From Alviniconcha marisindica (lineage: Eukaryota > Mollusca > Gastropoda > Provannidae): DNA of 64,000 nucleotides. The notes under the pieces are model-generated. The model worked only from the letters and a program-made list of their open reading frames with translations, was not told the DNA's origin and made no database searches. The stretch spans positions 2,226,001-2,290,000 of the forward strand of contig JABMCL010002073.1 in the NCBI GenBank assembly GCA_018857735.1, written 5' to 3'. The translations under genes were made by a program, and so were the position numbers. Below are positions 39,125 through 54,400 of the stretch, piece by piece (position 1 is the first letter of the stretch; every line of letters begins with the position of its first letter).

Positions 39125-42100
39125 AAGGCCACACTGGCTGCCTTGGCAAAACTGATACACAAAAGTTAAGAATACAGAATACAGAAATTTTATTGTCTAT
39201 GAATAACATAGAAATTTGCCTTACGACTGCATAAAAGATACCAGTAAGATAACACACGGTATAATACATAAGTACAAGATAAGATCATAGATATAATGCA
39301 AATACCAGTAAAACAGCCTCATAGAGTCATACGCTACCTCCAAACATAGTATGTTGAATATGACAGCAAAAGCAGAATAAACATCAGTATCAATTGCAAT
39401 CACATGAGAAGACATGTACACTCATACTCACAGTAAAACTAAAAGGTAATAAAATAAAATCACAGGTATAATGTACAAAAAAAATTAATAGAATAAAATA
39501 ATAATAATAACAATTAAAAAAAGCAACATTTACCAACAAATCCAACAATGCACAAATGTTCATACCACAGTAAACTACTTCCACAAAATGTCTGTAGGCT
39601 GTATGACTATGACTATCTGGTGTACCTCTATTCAGCTTGCAATTAGTTTCACATGTACTGTACACTGCATAGTGGACATGTGACAAATGTGTTTGGCATT
39701 TGTAGAAATTACCAGTTTTGCTAGTATTGTGTACAAGTGAAACATTTTAGGTTCAGGAGTCATTAAACTCGTGATATGAATGTCACCGGATGGCAAAGCC
39801 TTTGGCCAGACAGCTTCAAGTATCACCTGGCAGTCAGAAGGTTCTTTGTCAGGTAGACAGACAAACAGCTAGGAAAGGTCAAAGATACCCAGAAAAGTAA
39901 TCATCCTGTCCACAGTTCCAACTTTCTAAAATCTTTGTCAGACTTTTGATGAGAATATGAAATATGTTACACTTACACTCTTTACTTCTTAAAGATGTGC
40001 CAGTGTACATGTATACCACATCACCAGTCAGTCGCACATCCAGGTACCATTGCTGAACGCAAGTACGGCATATTGCACTTCAAAGTTTTCATGTATTGTA
40101 GGGCTGGGTAGTGCTACATTTAGGGATGCTGAAGCCTTACCCAGGTATGGGGAGGAGGTGGGTGGCTCAGACTCTCTGCGTACTGTGGTATTATACTGTT
40201 AAGCAAAAATAATCAAATCAAATGTTCTAAGCCAGGTGTAGTTACCTTTGAATGTAATACTAATAGTAATAGTTAATACCATTACCTATGCCAGTTGCCA
40301 TTGCCCAACAGTGCTTGTGTGGCACTTTGCCCCGATACTTAACCATCATGGTTGACTTGGTGTTAAAACCCCTTGTGCGATACACTATTCACATGTGTCT
40401 ATCTTTGGTTGTTCTGTGATTTGTGCAGTGATTGGCTGAATTGTTTAAAACTTCTAAAAGAATCTTTTATTTTTGGTAAACAGGCAATATATGGTGCTAG
40501 TGCCAAGGAGGATTCGGCCTAATCAGGTGATCCAGGCCTTTGTGTCTATTCTGCGGATGGAGTTTGACAGCAAGTATGTCAATGTCCGCCTTTCCATCGT
40601 CAGGGACAACATGGAATACACTGGTGGCAGTCTGCGATTCGATCGGCCTTCCAGCAGATTGATGCAACTGCAGGTAATAATAATAATAATAATGTACATT
40701 TATCATGTGCTCATCAATGCCCTGGGTGCTCACATCATACATATTAACCTAAATACAATATTCTATACATACGTAGAGGACAGTCCTACCAAAACAACTT
40801 ACATAAGGCATTATATGGAAACACACACACACACACACAATGACTGTAGGTACAGAGATGAGTTCTACTGATGCATCATGGATAGTGTATTATATAAGAG
40901 TAATTTGTCATAATAGTTATATCTTTTGTTAACTTGTCTTATGACATCTGTCAGTTTTGACAGTTGCTCTTTTATATTTTATGATTAATTTGTGTGATAT
41001 TTTTGGTTGTTCAGGAGATATAGAAGTATGTTATGATCTTGTAAGGACCTGACCTTTGTGATTGTGGATGCTGTGCAAGCTATGATCAGCTCTAGATGAA
41101 TCACAATTCCCAATCTCAGAGATACAAAAAGATGCAAGTGTAAAATGCATAAATAAAACTAAAAGGTTAAGAAACTCTCCAAACAGATATCACTCACAAA
41201 AATGTGTTCTGAAATCTCTCGTCTTCTCCCTCCAAAGTCCAGTGGAACCTAATCTCTTACCAGTTCTGTCCTCTGTACAATAATATACACCGGTGGCCCG
41301 ATTCATTAACTGACTGATGGCTGTGTCCAGATGCCTTCCAATGCCCAGTTTGGAAGCTACAGACTGCGTATTGAGGGCAGTTTGGACAAAGAAGCCACTG
41401 GCAACATCTTCATGAACGAGACGGACATTGAATTCAGTGCCAAGCAAGCTTCACTCTTCATACAAATGAGCCAGCCCATCTACCGCCAGGGTCAGACAGG
41501 TGGGAATTTTCAACTTGATGAGAAACCATGAGTTGGTAAGGTGTTGGGGATACTTAAACTAAAGCCTCAGGCCCCCTTCAAATCCCACAACTTTCAAATT
41601 TAACACTGCTTTTTTCTCTGAGACTATGTAAGTAAAAAACACAAATTTTGCATAATGACGACTTTCTTTGAGCTGTTTTGGTTTGGCGAGTTCATGGGTT
41701 TTGCCTTCAAAGAGGTAAAACTGCAAGTTGAATGTCTTAGTAAGGCTTTATCTGATCAAATTCAGACTGTGTATGGATGATCTGATGAGACGGAGAGTGA
41801 AAGGATTACTTTTTTGGCTACATACGCTTGACTGTATTGAAATGTTTGTTCATTTCTGATGGCTGTTTTTTTCTAAATGCACACATCAGCATCAGTGGCA
41901 TGCAACAGCTGGTGCCTGAATGATAGAGATTGCCTACTTATATAGATTATGTGTGATCATCAAGAAATAATGCCTTTTGTGATTTTTGCTTTGTTTCACA
42001 GTGAGTTTCCGAATTATTCCAATTCAACCCAACATGATGCCAAACTACGGCAGTATGACTGTCTACGTTGATGTAAGTACTTTTCAGCTTGTTGCCTGCG

Positions 42101-45100
42101 TGTGTGTGTTTACTTTTGGGGAGTTGGGGTTTCACCAGCATGTTTGACCTGACTGTGAGTTTGACATGTGGCAGTGCAAAGGATGATTGATGTGTGACAT
42201 CCACCATGCCATATGAGCATGCTAGAAGCTGACCAACTGAGTTTTTATTAATTTATTTTACTTATATAAACACTTGTCAAGCACCTCATCTTCAGATGAA
42301 CCCTAAGCTCATCTTTAGATGAGCCCTAAGCTCTTCACACCATCAACTATTCTGGCTTCAAAGTGCTAGAGGAAATTTGGTTTGTTTTAATCTTGCTCCC
42401 CCCACCCCCCCATATCCAAGACAATTTCAGTGAAGAATAGTGAGGCAAGAGTTGTCACAGCTAAAATGCTTGAGTTACCTGACCTTGGTTATTGTGGCTG
42501 CTGTATGTGTTATGTGTTTCATTTATTTCTGAATTTCATTGGAAAACGCATCAGCACAGGTTTTTCACCTTCCGTTTTTCCATGCAAACCTTCTTGCTTC
42601 ATTCTCACCACTTCCAAAGCAGCGCTTTTGACTGAGTGTGTGTTACCTGTTTCTAGGACCCCACCGGTATTCCAGTGCGCCGGTGGCTGGGGCTTCAGAC
42701 CAATGCAGGAGGTATTTCAGTTTTTATGTTTGTTATTTTTATGTTGTTTATCAAGTCTTTTGTCTGTAAAATCATCAGTATGACAAATCTTATGGTACTG
42801 CTGGAACTGGTTTAGACTGCTTTATCCTCTCCTTTCCCCCCCCCCCCCCCAACCCCACCCCCAAGAAAGTGTTCAGTACTCACATTGTAAAAGTTTTGAG
42901 TTAGATAAAATAAGCACTTTGTAATTCAGGTACTGATTTTGCTGTGGAGACGGCATGTTTTCAAAATGATCCTGTGTGTACTTTATGCTATTATGCCCAT
43001 ACATGAGTGTGTATAATAGGATTTTGCACGTCATGAATGCTTTAATAATTATTATATTGTGTGTGTTTGCAGGTCTCGTGAGTCAGTCATTTGACTTGTC
43101 TGACCAACCCAACTTTGGCACCTGGTACATCAGAGTTGATGCCTTTGTGAGTATAACCATACTCACTTTATTGCTGCAGGCACAGTTTATGCAGAATTTC
43201 TTTAAAAACATGCATTTTTTTCTGGACCTAGTTTGTTGGTCTTTAGTTTTCCAAATTGACAGTGGAATTCAGCGATTTCATTGTGTACATATATGCGTGA
43301 AAGACTTGTAATTATACTGTGACAGTTACGACAGTTATGAGATCTTACAGCTTGCACAAGTTAACTTGGACATTTTTTCACATGCATTGCAGATGTGCAC
43401 ATGCACACCCACACATACACATACCACATCATACACACGCAGTGCATGCGCGCACCCACGTGCGGGCACACACACACACACACACACATTCTTTGAAAGA
43501 CATATTTAAAACTTATAATGTTATCAGTAATTCTCTAAAGGGTCTAATTGAGCAATACAATTTTTTGTTGACAGGGACACGTCTACAGGCAGCCTTTCCA
43601 AGTCGAAGATTTTTGTAAGTCTGTTTATTTTAAGTGTGCATAGGAATGTAGTTGTCATTGTGTGCATGTAGAATGGCTGATAACTGTTGTTTTGGATATG
43701 AATCTTTTCCTCAACCAGATTAAACTGAAATGCACATACCTGCTATTAGAATTCAAGCCAGTAGGATTGTATTGAAAAGGAAGAAATTTACGAGTAAGAG
43801 TCTGCCATTCTTTTGATTGTTTGTTATTACATATTTCAGCAGGTGCACTGCCTGTTTTGTTTCCAGCCTCCGAAAGTTTCCCTTGTGCACAACTTGTGAG
43901 CAAATCTGAATTGGTGCTAGGTTCTGCCAGAAACAAAGCTCTGAGAGTACGCTGTGTGTGTTTCAGGGGAGCCTCGTTTTGATGTCAATGTGACAATACC
44001 TCCCTACCTGATGGAGAACTCCACCACCATCATCAGGGGCGTCATGCTTGCAAAGTCAGTACAACTGTTACATTTGTTTGATTGGTTTTGTGGTTGAGGC
44101 AGTTAGTTGGTTAATCACTGATCTGGTGTGTTGTCTGCCTAGTTGGCTGTTTGGTGCGAGGGTGGTGTTTGCTTGGACGATAGGGGTGTGTCATCAGTAG
44201 GCTTGATTGGTTGATGCATGCTTTAGATTCATATTTGTATTACCCTCAGCATTAAATTTGTGTTTGTATTACCCCCTGACCCATGTTCATCAGTCATTGG
44301 CCATTCCTCTTGTGAAGGAACGAGATATGCTAGGACCAGAGTGAAAAGCATGAAAGCTGAAGGTTATCCCAAAGCCCTTGCCTGCAGCCAGTTCACTTGC
44401 CCGTCTTGAGTACCTGGTTATGGCTGTGTTACAGTCACACAAGTGGCCGCCCATGCAAAGGCAATGCAACCATCACCGTGTTTTTCCGGCCTCGGGAAGA
44501 AGTCTGGAATGCGACAAAGGGCTGGGAACGGCCCTTCTACAATGGGATGATGCCAAACCGCAACCCCAGCCTTGGTCCCCCAGAGTACAAGCCCATCTCT
44601 GAGATCCCTGTCATGGACTACTACATGTACCTCCAGTATGACTACTGGTTTGTTGACTATGTGAGTACCACTTTCAAGCTTCTTTTTCCTGTTTATTTAA
44701 AGTCTTTTCACGTAAGTGATATTAGCCCCTTCACTGCCCCAGCCTGTAAAACCTCTGGGCTGAAAGATACATAGATGCACCTTAAATAGTATAGTTTCTG
44801 GCCCTTTAACCCATCTGCTTTCAATGCTATGCATTTTGATGAAAATCCTTTCACATACCAGTGCAAAAAAAAAGAAGACAAAAAGGCCTAAGGGTTTCAG
44901 ATTTTGCGTTTTTATGGTTTGTTTTCAAGCGACACCATGGTAGTGAAGGGGTTAGACTGATCTTACAATTATCAAGATAACAACATATGTCAGCAAGTTG
45001 TACCAAAGCAGTAACATATCTGAAGAAAAAAAAGAGAAGAAAAAAAAGTTCCACTCTTATTTTTTTTCAAGCTTTTCAAGCTCTGCTGGCTGTTTGTTGC

Positions 45101-48100
45101 ACTTGTTTGGCTGGTTTTGGGTTTTGACTTTTGTGTCGTTGATGCTTTGGAGGGAGCACTTGAAGAGTGTGTGTAAGAGATGAGTGATGGTTTGCCAAAT
45201 GTTTTGAGTAAAAGAATAAAGTGTCACGTACAGAATATAAAGGCACATGCAAAGTATACACACAGCATTCTCTGTCCCTTTCCCTCCTCCCCTCTCTTTT
45301 TCTCAGCCCCCCCCCCCCTTCCCTTCTGAGACTGTCCCTCTGTCACTTCCTCTTTATGAGTGTGAAACATTATTCATTTATTATTATTATAGGTTATCTT
45401 TTTGATTTCCCTCTTTCTCTGGATGGTAATGTGGTGTCATTTTGGAGTTTGTTTTGTGTATGTTGTTTGTATTTGTTTTGTGTGTGCGACTTTTTTATTT
45501 ACTGGAATTTGCATTAACTTATAGAAGTCATACCATTGTTGATGGCTGTTCAAGTTCGCAATGTCCACTTTTAGCCCCGTCGGTTTGCAGTCCTCAAATG
45601 GTATGGGAATGTGTGTGTCACAGTGTGTGTGTGTGTGTGTGTGGTGCGTGTATGTGTGCGTGTGTGTGTGTGTGTGTGGACGGAATGAACTTAACATATA
45701 CACTACACTGGCATATCCACATGTCAGTTCATTCTGTGCTATACACAAGCACACACACACACACATCCTCAAACCATTTGAGGACAGCGAACCGACGGGG
45801 CTAAAAGTGGATATTGCCATCAAGTTTGCATGACTTTTGTTCCTTGTGGTTTGTTGGATTTTGAAATATTGTCTTCCCATAGTGTCTTGATTTACCTCTT
45901 AACATTTCTTTCTTTTCTCTGTGCAGTATGATGGCCGTATAGACTTTGAGTATCCGAAAGAAAAACTGGCGAATCTGGCTCGTCGGTCAGGGGAGTATGG
46001 GTCATTGGTAGACAGCGGAGTCTTTTTCTGGCTCAACGTGACGGACTGGTACTCTGGAATGAACCGCACAGGGTGGGCCGGAACTATAATCACCAGTTCC
46101 CAGGTCAAGCTAAAGTGGATTGGGGAACACATCAGGACTTTCAAACCACGATCCACTATGAAAATCCAGGTAATGTGTGTGTTTGTGTATGTATGAGTGG
46201 AGAGAGATGTGACATGCCCATACATGAGTGTGTTTGTGTAAGTGTTTGTGTGTATATGTGTGTGGAGAGAGATGTGACATGCCCATGAGTGTGTTTGTGT
46301 ACATGTGTGTGTATGTGTGGAGAGAGATGTGACATGCCCATACATGAGTGTGTATGTGTGTGTGGAGAGAGATGTGACATGCCCATACATGAGTGTGTTT
46401 GTGTACGTGTGTGTGTGTGTGTGTGTATGTGTGTGTGGAGAGAGATGTGACATGCCCATACATGAGTGTGTTTGTTGTTGCTGCTGCTATTGGGCTCTCT
46501 TTTGTTGTTGGTTCTTCTTCTTCTTCTTCCATAAAACGGCCAACATCATTTTGTTGATGATTCTGTCGCTACTGAAGAGGTTGCAAAGATTTGGATCATT
46601 GTTGTAGTACTTAGTGAGCGTAGGCAAAGGATTTTTTTTGGGGGGGGGGGATGGGATGTTGGGGGGTGGAGGTGGGCTTTCAGTTGGTGTTTACAGGAGT
46701 GAGTTGAGCCTGGACTTGAAACCATCCAGTGACTCAGCTGTCACAACCTCCTGAGGCAGTCTATTCCAGTCTGGTATGGTCCTGGGGAAGAATGACATCT
46801 GTCTGTGTTGTGTCCTGCAGGATGGGATGTCATAGCTGCAGTTTTTTTTCTTTTCTGGAGCTCAGTCTGCTGCCTGATGGTTTTGGCAGGTAGCTGGAGT
46901 TGATGGTTGGTTGAGTGTTGCTTTACGTCCACAGAAACTGTAGGCTTATTAGGGACGGGAGCCCAGGAGGGCCACCTCCACTTTCACACAGCTCCTGAGC
47001 TCTGTCTTTTGTTGTTTGGAGGGGTGGCCCTGATATAACTGTACTGGTTGAGTGGGTGTACCAAGTTACTACTGATCTGTGCTGGGATGGGAGAACTAAT
47101 TCTAACTGTGTTTTAAGCAGTTCAGCTATTTGCTCATTGATATTAATGGGCTACAGCTGTTTTTTGTTTGTTTATTGCCTTCTTCAGAACTTCTCGTTTG
47201 TCATCATCTTTTGCCAGATTGCTGTGATGAAAGCAGATGGGACACCAGTGACGGGACGGGATTCATTTGTGACACTGTCGGAAACAATCTCCAGCTCAAC
47301 GAGTGGGGGAACTGTCGGCAAACCTCAGACCCGATCGCCTGTCAATGGAATAGTGGAGTTTGAAACATACCTTGGTGCCAGTGCACAGACACTCAGGCTT
47401 AGGGTCAGTTTCACGAAGAGAGTGAGAGAGAGAGAGAGAGAAAGACAGACACAGACAGACAGACACAGACAGACAGACAGAGACACAGAGAGAGACTGAC
47501 CGAACTTCATCAGAAAAAGAGAGAGAGAGAGAGAGAGTGTGTGAGAACAAAGAGTCAGAGAGAGATGGATAGAGAGCAAGAGAACAATTAGAGTCAGAGA
47601 GAGATGAATACAGGGCTCAGATCATGTATAATGGCATGCTGAGTTTTTTTATTATTCAGTCAGCATGCCTGAAGTGCATGTTCAGTTTTATTTTCCTGTG
47701 TATACATGTACAAGTGCGTTGTTGGTGACAAATGATCATTATGTCTTATTGTTTTTGTCTGCGATTGATGTGCAGTATACGAATGTGACAGTCATATTTG
47801 GAGAGAGAGAAACCACACTGCCTTGTTTAAGCATGTTGAAAAAAAGAACACCTGGCTTTTCTCTTAGAGACCTTACTTTGTGATTATGGTGCCCATATTA
47901 CAGTATAATAAAAATTAAAAAAATCAAAAAAATCCTTGGACACCAGCAAGTGTACCATTGTTTGGAAAAATCTAAATCTCCCGTGAGAGGAAAACTGCTG
48001 GTTGGGCAAGTGTGTGGACATTCCACAACAGGGGAATATGTCCAGAATTTTGTACAGATGGACAACCCACACTTACTAGACTTAGGACAGTGTTTACCAT

Positions 48101-51100
48101 AGACCATAGAGCAAACAAACTCAGGGAAAATGTTGGCAAGTGTTGCGTTATTATTTGTCTTTTCTCAGGCTTCCTATAACAACGACCTGCGGACAAAGGA
48201 GATTGAGATGCGAGCATCACGCTACTACTCTCCTTCCAGCAGCTACATTACCCTCACCACTTCTACTGACCACCCCAAGGTGAGCCAGTCTTTCTTCTGC
48301 TCTGGCTGTGTTAACTGGCAGATTGTTGCACAAACTCAATGATTTCAGGCAGCTGCTATTCACTTAGATTGTTGCACAAACTCACTGATTTCAGGCGGCT
48401 GCTATTCACTTAGATTGTTGCACAAACTCACTGATTTCAGGCAGCTGCTATTCACTTAGATTGTTGCACAAAACAATGATTTCAGGCAGCTGCTATTCAC
48501 GTAGATTGTTGCACAAACAATGATTTCAGGCAGCTGCTATTCACGTAGATTGTTGCACAAACAATGATTTCAGGCAGCTGCTATTCACGTAGATTGTTGC
48601 ACAAACACAATGATTTCAGGCAGCTGCTATTCACGTAGATTGTTGCACAAACACAATGATTTCAGGCAGCTGCTATTCACGTAGATTGTTGCACAAACTC
48701 ACTGATTTCAGGCAGCTGCTATTCATGTGGAAAAGTGCATGTACGCACTTGGTTTCACTGTTTTGCATGTTCTGTGGATCAGGGGGTCATGGGATTCTCA
48801 CTTCACATTCATTGACTGGTCTTTTTAGCTGTGGGCCTCTGTGTTTCGATCCATTCATGAGTGCAGTGCATCGCACTGTTGTTAGCCACCAGTGGCCCAG
48901 TGCATCTGTCCTCGTTGTTGGCTTCATTGTCCCAGTTTCCCTCTCATGGGCCAAGAAAGCCAATGCTGAGGACAGATGCACTGGGCCATTGGTGCTTAAT
49001 GACAGTGCATCTGTCCTCAGCATTGGCTTTCTAGTCCCAGCTTCCCTCTCATAGGCAATATGCAAAGCTCACAAACATCTCTGCTGGGGTTTGTTTCCCA
49101 GAGGTGCCTTTCAGTTCAGCTTAAGGTGGTATCTCCACGTTACTCCCCTTCTGGAAAAACTACACTGGCTCCCTGTTGAGGCCCGTATCCGCTACAAAAT
49201 TGCCACACTAGCTTTCAGGCCCTTTCAGAATTCTCTTCCTCCATGCTTTTCAAAACTGCTTCACACCTACCAACCCTCTCAGCTTGAAGAGTTTCTTTGG
49301 TCCAGCAGTGAAAAACTGTTGAAAGTCCCCCAAACTAACCTCAAATCTGCTGGAAACAGATCTTTCCATTTTCAAGCAGCTAAAATCTGGAACTCTCTTC
49401 CTACAAACATCCGCAGCTCTCCATCTCTCTCCTCTTTTAGGAAAAATCTGAAAACACATCTTTTGAAAGAATGCTTCTCTCTTGGTTTGTGAAACACCTT
49501 TTCTGCACAGTTTGACTATTGTGTGGATGTAGAGGAGGTGGTGTTAATATGATTACTGATGTCCTGTACAGTGTAAATTTGTACATACTTTTTTTGTGTG
49601 TAAAGCGCTTTGAGCTAATTAAGTCATGTTATGGACATTGCGCTATAGAAGTGCTATGTATTATTATTATTATTATTATTCTTTCCCCCGGTGCCATTCC
49701 CTGTGGCTAGAACTTTTAGGGCAATGCTGACTCACCTGATGAACCTGTCACAGGCCATACAGGGCATGTGGGTGCAGCAGTGCCACCTGCTAGTGCTACC
49801 ACACCCATTCCTGGGAACACTGCCAGTTGGCACAGGCCCGCTTGTTTGCTGGCAAGCCGGCTTGTTCACGGCTAACCTCCGCATCTGGGGCTGCTCCACC
49901 CTCTGCCCACCTATGGACGTTGCCGGGTTGGAGATGGGCACCCCTCGCTGAAGACCCTGTACCTGTGTACGGAAGTTCAGCCTATCCTGGGGGCTTTGAT
50001 CCTGGGTGGGGGTAGTGGGCTGGGGTGATGGAGGGGAGGGGGGTGCAGATGTTTGTGTGGGGGCGATCCTGGCTTGAGTATTGTACTCTTCTAGTCTGGC
50101 AGAGAAACCAGGCAGAGTGCCGGGGTCCCTTTGATGAGGAGAGAAAGCAGGCTGGACCCATGCGCTTCTATCCACACCTGTGAAAGATCCTCACTTACTC
50201 AAAGAAAAGGACATGTGCTCGTGGGTTGTTTGGTTACAGCTGGGTTTCTGATGCCAGTGAATGGAATTCTGGTTGCAGGTGAATGAGTACATGATCTTCC
50301 ACGTCAAGACCAGCCACTTCATACCTCGCATCTTCTACCAGGTTTGTGCTGGAAACTATGTTAACAGCAGATCAATACAAAGATGTTAAAGGATTCAAAC
50401 AAAACAAAAATATTCAGTTATTTCAAGGAGGACATTAAAGCCTAAAAAGCTCTCAAAGGTGCTTTTGTTGTTGTTGTTTTTTTGTCCAGATTACTGTGTA
50501 GCTGACTGATCCAGTTGATGTATCTGAAGGAGAAAGATTTCTTTGAGGGAGAAAATTCATAGAATAAGACTGTGTAGAATCTGAATAAGTGTAGGGTTAT
50601 GTTAGTTTTCATGCTATGGCTTTCTTACGCATGAAGCGCAAAAAAAGAAAGGTGAGAGTTTTTGGAATAGTAGTGGGGTGGTTTGAAGTATGCTGAAGTG
50701 AAATTGTTTTTCACATGCTCCTCACTCAGTTTGCACTCAGAACTTCCTTTCTGGCACAGGTGGTTTCCCAGGGCAACATCATCATCGGAGATGAGGTGGA
50801 GATGACGTCCAAACAGAAAACATTTGCGGTGGCGCTGTCCAGAGAGATGGTGCCTACCGCTCGCATCATCGTGTACTACCTCCGCCAGCCTGAAGAAATC
50901 GTCACCGATGTCCTCAACTTCTTTGTCAATGGAACACGTCAGAACCAGGTATGCAGAATAATCCAACATTTTAGTTACAGCATGGCAAGCAACGATGAAG
51001 GCATGTCAGTTTTTGTCGCTTTTAGTTGGTCTAGAATATATCAATTGATGCTGAAATAGAAGGCCAGTTTAAGTGTTGTATCTCCCGCTGTAGGGTGCAA

Positions 51101-51330
51101 GAGGTAAAATAATGTGTTTTGAGCTGTCTGTAAAGTGCAGCCTTTCTGAAGGATTTCATCTCAGAGCACCTACACCTCATCACATAAGGGAGCCTTTATT
51201 TGGTTGTCATAATGATAATAATGTACTCTTTTTATGTGCTTATTTCTCCAAATTGGAGCACATAGCTTATTACAAAGCAAAGAACCAGCTCACGCACACA
51301 TACACGCACACACACATTCACACACACACA

Positions 51331-51417
<87 letters not shown>

Positions 51418-51434
51418 TCACACACAAACACACA

Positions 51435-51471
<37 letters not shown>

Positions 51472-54400
51472 CTGCTGAAGCATATAGGGCACGTGTGATT
51501 TGTTGTTGTTGAGTAGAATGCTTGTTGTTGTGAATCGGAGTGAGTGTGGGTTGTCAGCATGTTACGTGTTTCATGTGCATGTGAGCATGAGCTAGCTTTT
51601 CAGTGATCGTTTGGGAAGTTTGATTATGTTTTTCGGGACAGTTAGACTGTTGCCATCTTGTTGACAGGTGAGACTGGGCATCAACCGTGGCAAAGACTTC
51701 AGCCGGGACACAGTGGAGTTCAATGCAGAGGCTGACCCTGGATCCTATGTCGCCTTCAGCGGCATGCTGCTGGACCTGTACAACCGTGGCATGAATGACG
51801 GCATCACTGAGAACAAGGTACTTTTGCCTTGCTTTATTTTGTGACGGGAGTGTCATGCTGTGTGCCATGAAGACACAGATAATGTGCACATTTTTCTGAT
51901 TGCATGTTTTGCACTTTTTTTCTGTTCTTTTTTCTGTGACTAATTGTGCAGCAGAAGTACTTTTGGGGGGTTCCAGTTTGAGTTTCTTGGGGCTCAGCCA
52001 TGCTGGTTCACTTTTTACCAGTGAAGAGCAGAAAGAGGTTGGCTCACGATGTAATAGACAAGTCTACAGTACATACCAGCCTACCATGTGTTCGCGCTGT
52101 CACAGACGCAGACGCAGACTTCCAGGCACAAATTGGCAACATTAACGGCTGCGTTTTTGTGTCTTTCAGATGTGGATTTTTTTTTTTTACAAGCTACACT
52201 GTAAATTGACGGAAAAAAAGACTGCTGTGGGTCTATCATTGACTCCTTTCCTGTCAAAAGAGCCTGTGATGCTTTTTTTGCTTGGATTGCCCTTTATGTC
52301 GGGCTTGAAACCCAATACCGTGAAAAGGCATATGATGATCTGTATATGTGTAATCGATGTATCAGTAATGTGTTTATTTCTATTTTTGTTCTTTATTTAG
52401 ACATTTCTGTCGCGAAGAAGTGATTTTGATGGTCCCAGTCACTTAGGCGGAAGGAGGTTTCAGTCTGCGTGTTGAATATCGGCAGTTACATCGATTTGTT
52501 GCTGGGGGGTAAGGGGGAGCAATTATATACATTCTTTCGTTTCAGGTTTAGAGGAAGGGTGCTTTAAAGTTCACGGGAGTTCTTCTGATTTCAGTTGATT
52601 GACGAGCTCACAACCTATGATGAGCCAGCAAATGGCACATACCGACACTTGTGGCGAATCAGTGACACAGACTACGAGTACAAATTCTTCCATGGGTCTG
52701 ACTACGGCATTGATGCCAACACCAGCTTCATTGTGAGTGGCTTGTCTTGTGACTTTGACATTTTCAGACAGGGTTGTTGAGACTAAAACTTTGTTGGAAG
52801 CCCAAACGTTCAAATAAAAAAATAAAAATTATGACAATTTTATATTTTCTGAAGATCATCCTGTACTTCAGTGACTTCACCAAATGTAAAAGTGTATTTA
52901 GGATGCAGCACAACCAGCTGTCTTGTTTCTTACATACGATTTAGGATGCAGCACAACCAGCTGTCTTGTTTCTTACATACGATTTAGGATGCGGCACAAC
53001 CAGCTGTCTTGTTTCTTACATACGATTTAGGATGCGGCACAACCAGCTGTCTTGTTTCTTACATACGCTTTTAGAATTATCAGTACCTCCTTGTGGAATT
53101 GTGGGTACTGTAATAGGTTGTAATATGTAGCTATGTTGTTCAGTGTTTGTTGCTTCAAGCTATGGGGTTCAGTGTTTACAAGCTCTTGTGGCTTAGAGTT
53201 ACCGGTTCCACCTTGTGGCAGTATGGGCGCTGTTGTAATATGTAGCTACATTGTGGAGTGTTAATTGGTTCCTGTCAGTGGATGTGGATTTTTCCTTACA
53301 GAGTGCTGGCCTCTTGGTTCTGACTGATGCTGAGCTGACGAGAGTGCGCAGTAAGCATTCTTTTGCACTTTTTATGAGTGTGAGTGTGTGAGAGAGAGAG
53401 AGAGAGTGTGTGTGTGTGTGTGTTTATGACTTTACATATTTCATCATAAGGCAGAAAAAGCACAGGCAGTACAAAAGCCCGTTCTCATCAAAGGATAAGA
53501 ACGAAAAGGACAAAGAGGCACACCCAGAGAAATCAGGATGTATAAGAGGTGAAAAATGTTTTTATAAACTGGGCAATGCAAAGCAACTTGCAACTTTCCC
53601 AGAAGAGTATGATCAAAGAGATGGGAGGTTACTGTTTTGTTTCAGTGTGGGGGATTGTGTGATTGCAGCAATGTGTGTGGGGGGGTGGGGGGGAGGGGGG
53701 GGCTTTGTGTGTAGGGACCTCTGTGTGTGTATGTGAGTAATGTGAAACCATGATGATGTGGCACACAGAAATGTTGATACGCCGTGGTGGTGTATTACCA
53801 TAATTGCATCGGAGCTGTACCGTTTTGTCCTACCATCAGATGCAGAACTGTGTGACGAGAGGCAGGACCAGTACCCATGCTTCACGGGAGAGGGGCAGTG
53901 CTACTCCATGTCTCAGAGGTGCAACGGACTGTTTGACGCCTGCACTGATGGGGCTGATGAGTACGGATGTAAGTGTGTCGGCCTTTGTAGGAGTCTGCAG
54001 GTATCCTTCTCTCTCCGGTTTTGCTTTCCTGCCTTCCCCATGAGGTTGTGGGATGCCATGGTGTCACACTGACTTCAAAATCCCCCCATCCCCCTTCCTG
54101 AGAATCCAGCGCCTTATATTTTACATTTCTGCATGTGTTTCTTTCTTCATCCTCTTTGTTGCACCATTATGCCCTCATTCTTTCATTGTTGTTTCCTGAT
54201 TATTTCTAGGTCAAAGTGTGGAAAAAACAAGCAAGTAGTTAATTGTTGAAGCGTTATATTAAAATCTGGAAGACCTTAAACAGAGTCAGTCTTTACATGT
54301 GCTGTTTATGACTTGATTACAGGTGGGGATCTGGAAGGTGGGCTGAAACATGTGTCTGCCATGGATCGAGTCAGCCGAGTCATGCGTTTCTATGACAACA

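Noticed and set aside
39160..39850. Segment beginning ATACAGAAATTTTATTGTCTATG, suspected antisense end of a retroelement
   Set aside because: The opening resembles repeats I have seen, but no coding remnant, inverted end or second copy in the window supports it.
46110..46532. His/Thr/Ser-rich minus-strand frames
   Set aside because: A translation of the GT plus GAGAGATGTGACATG tandem repeat downstream of exon 45927-46169.
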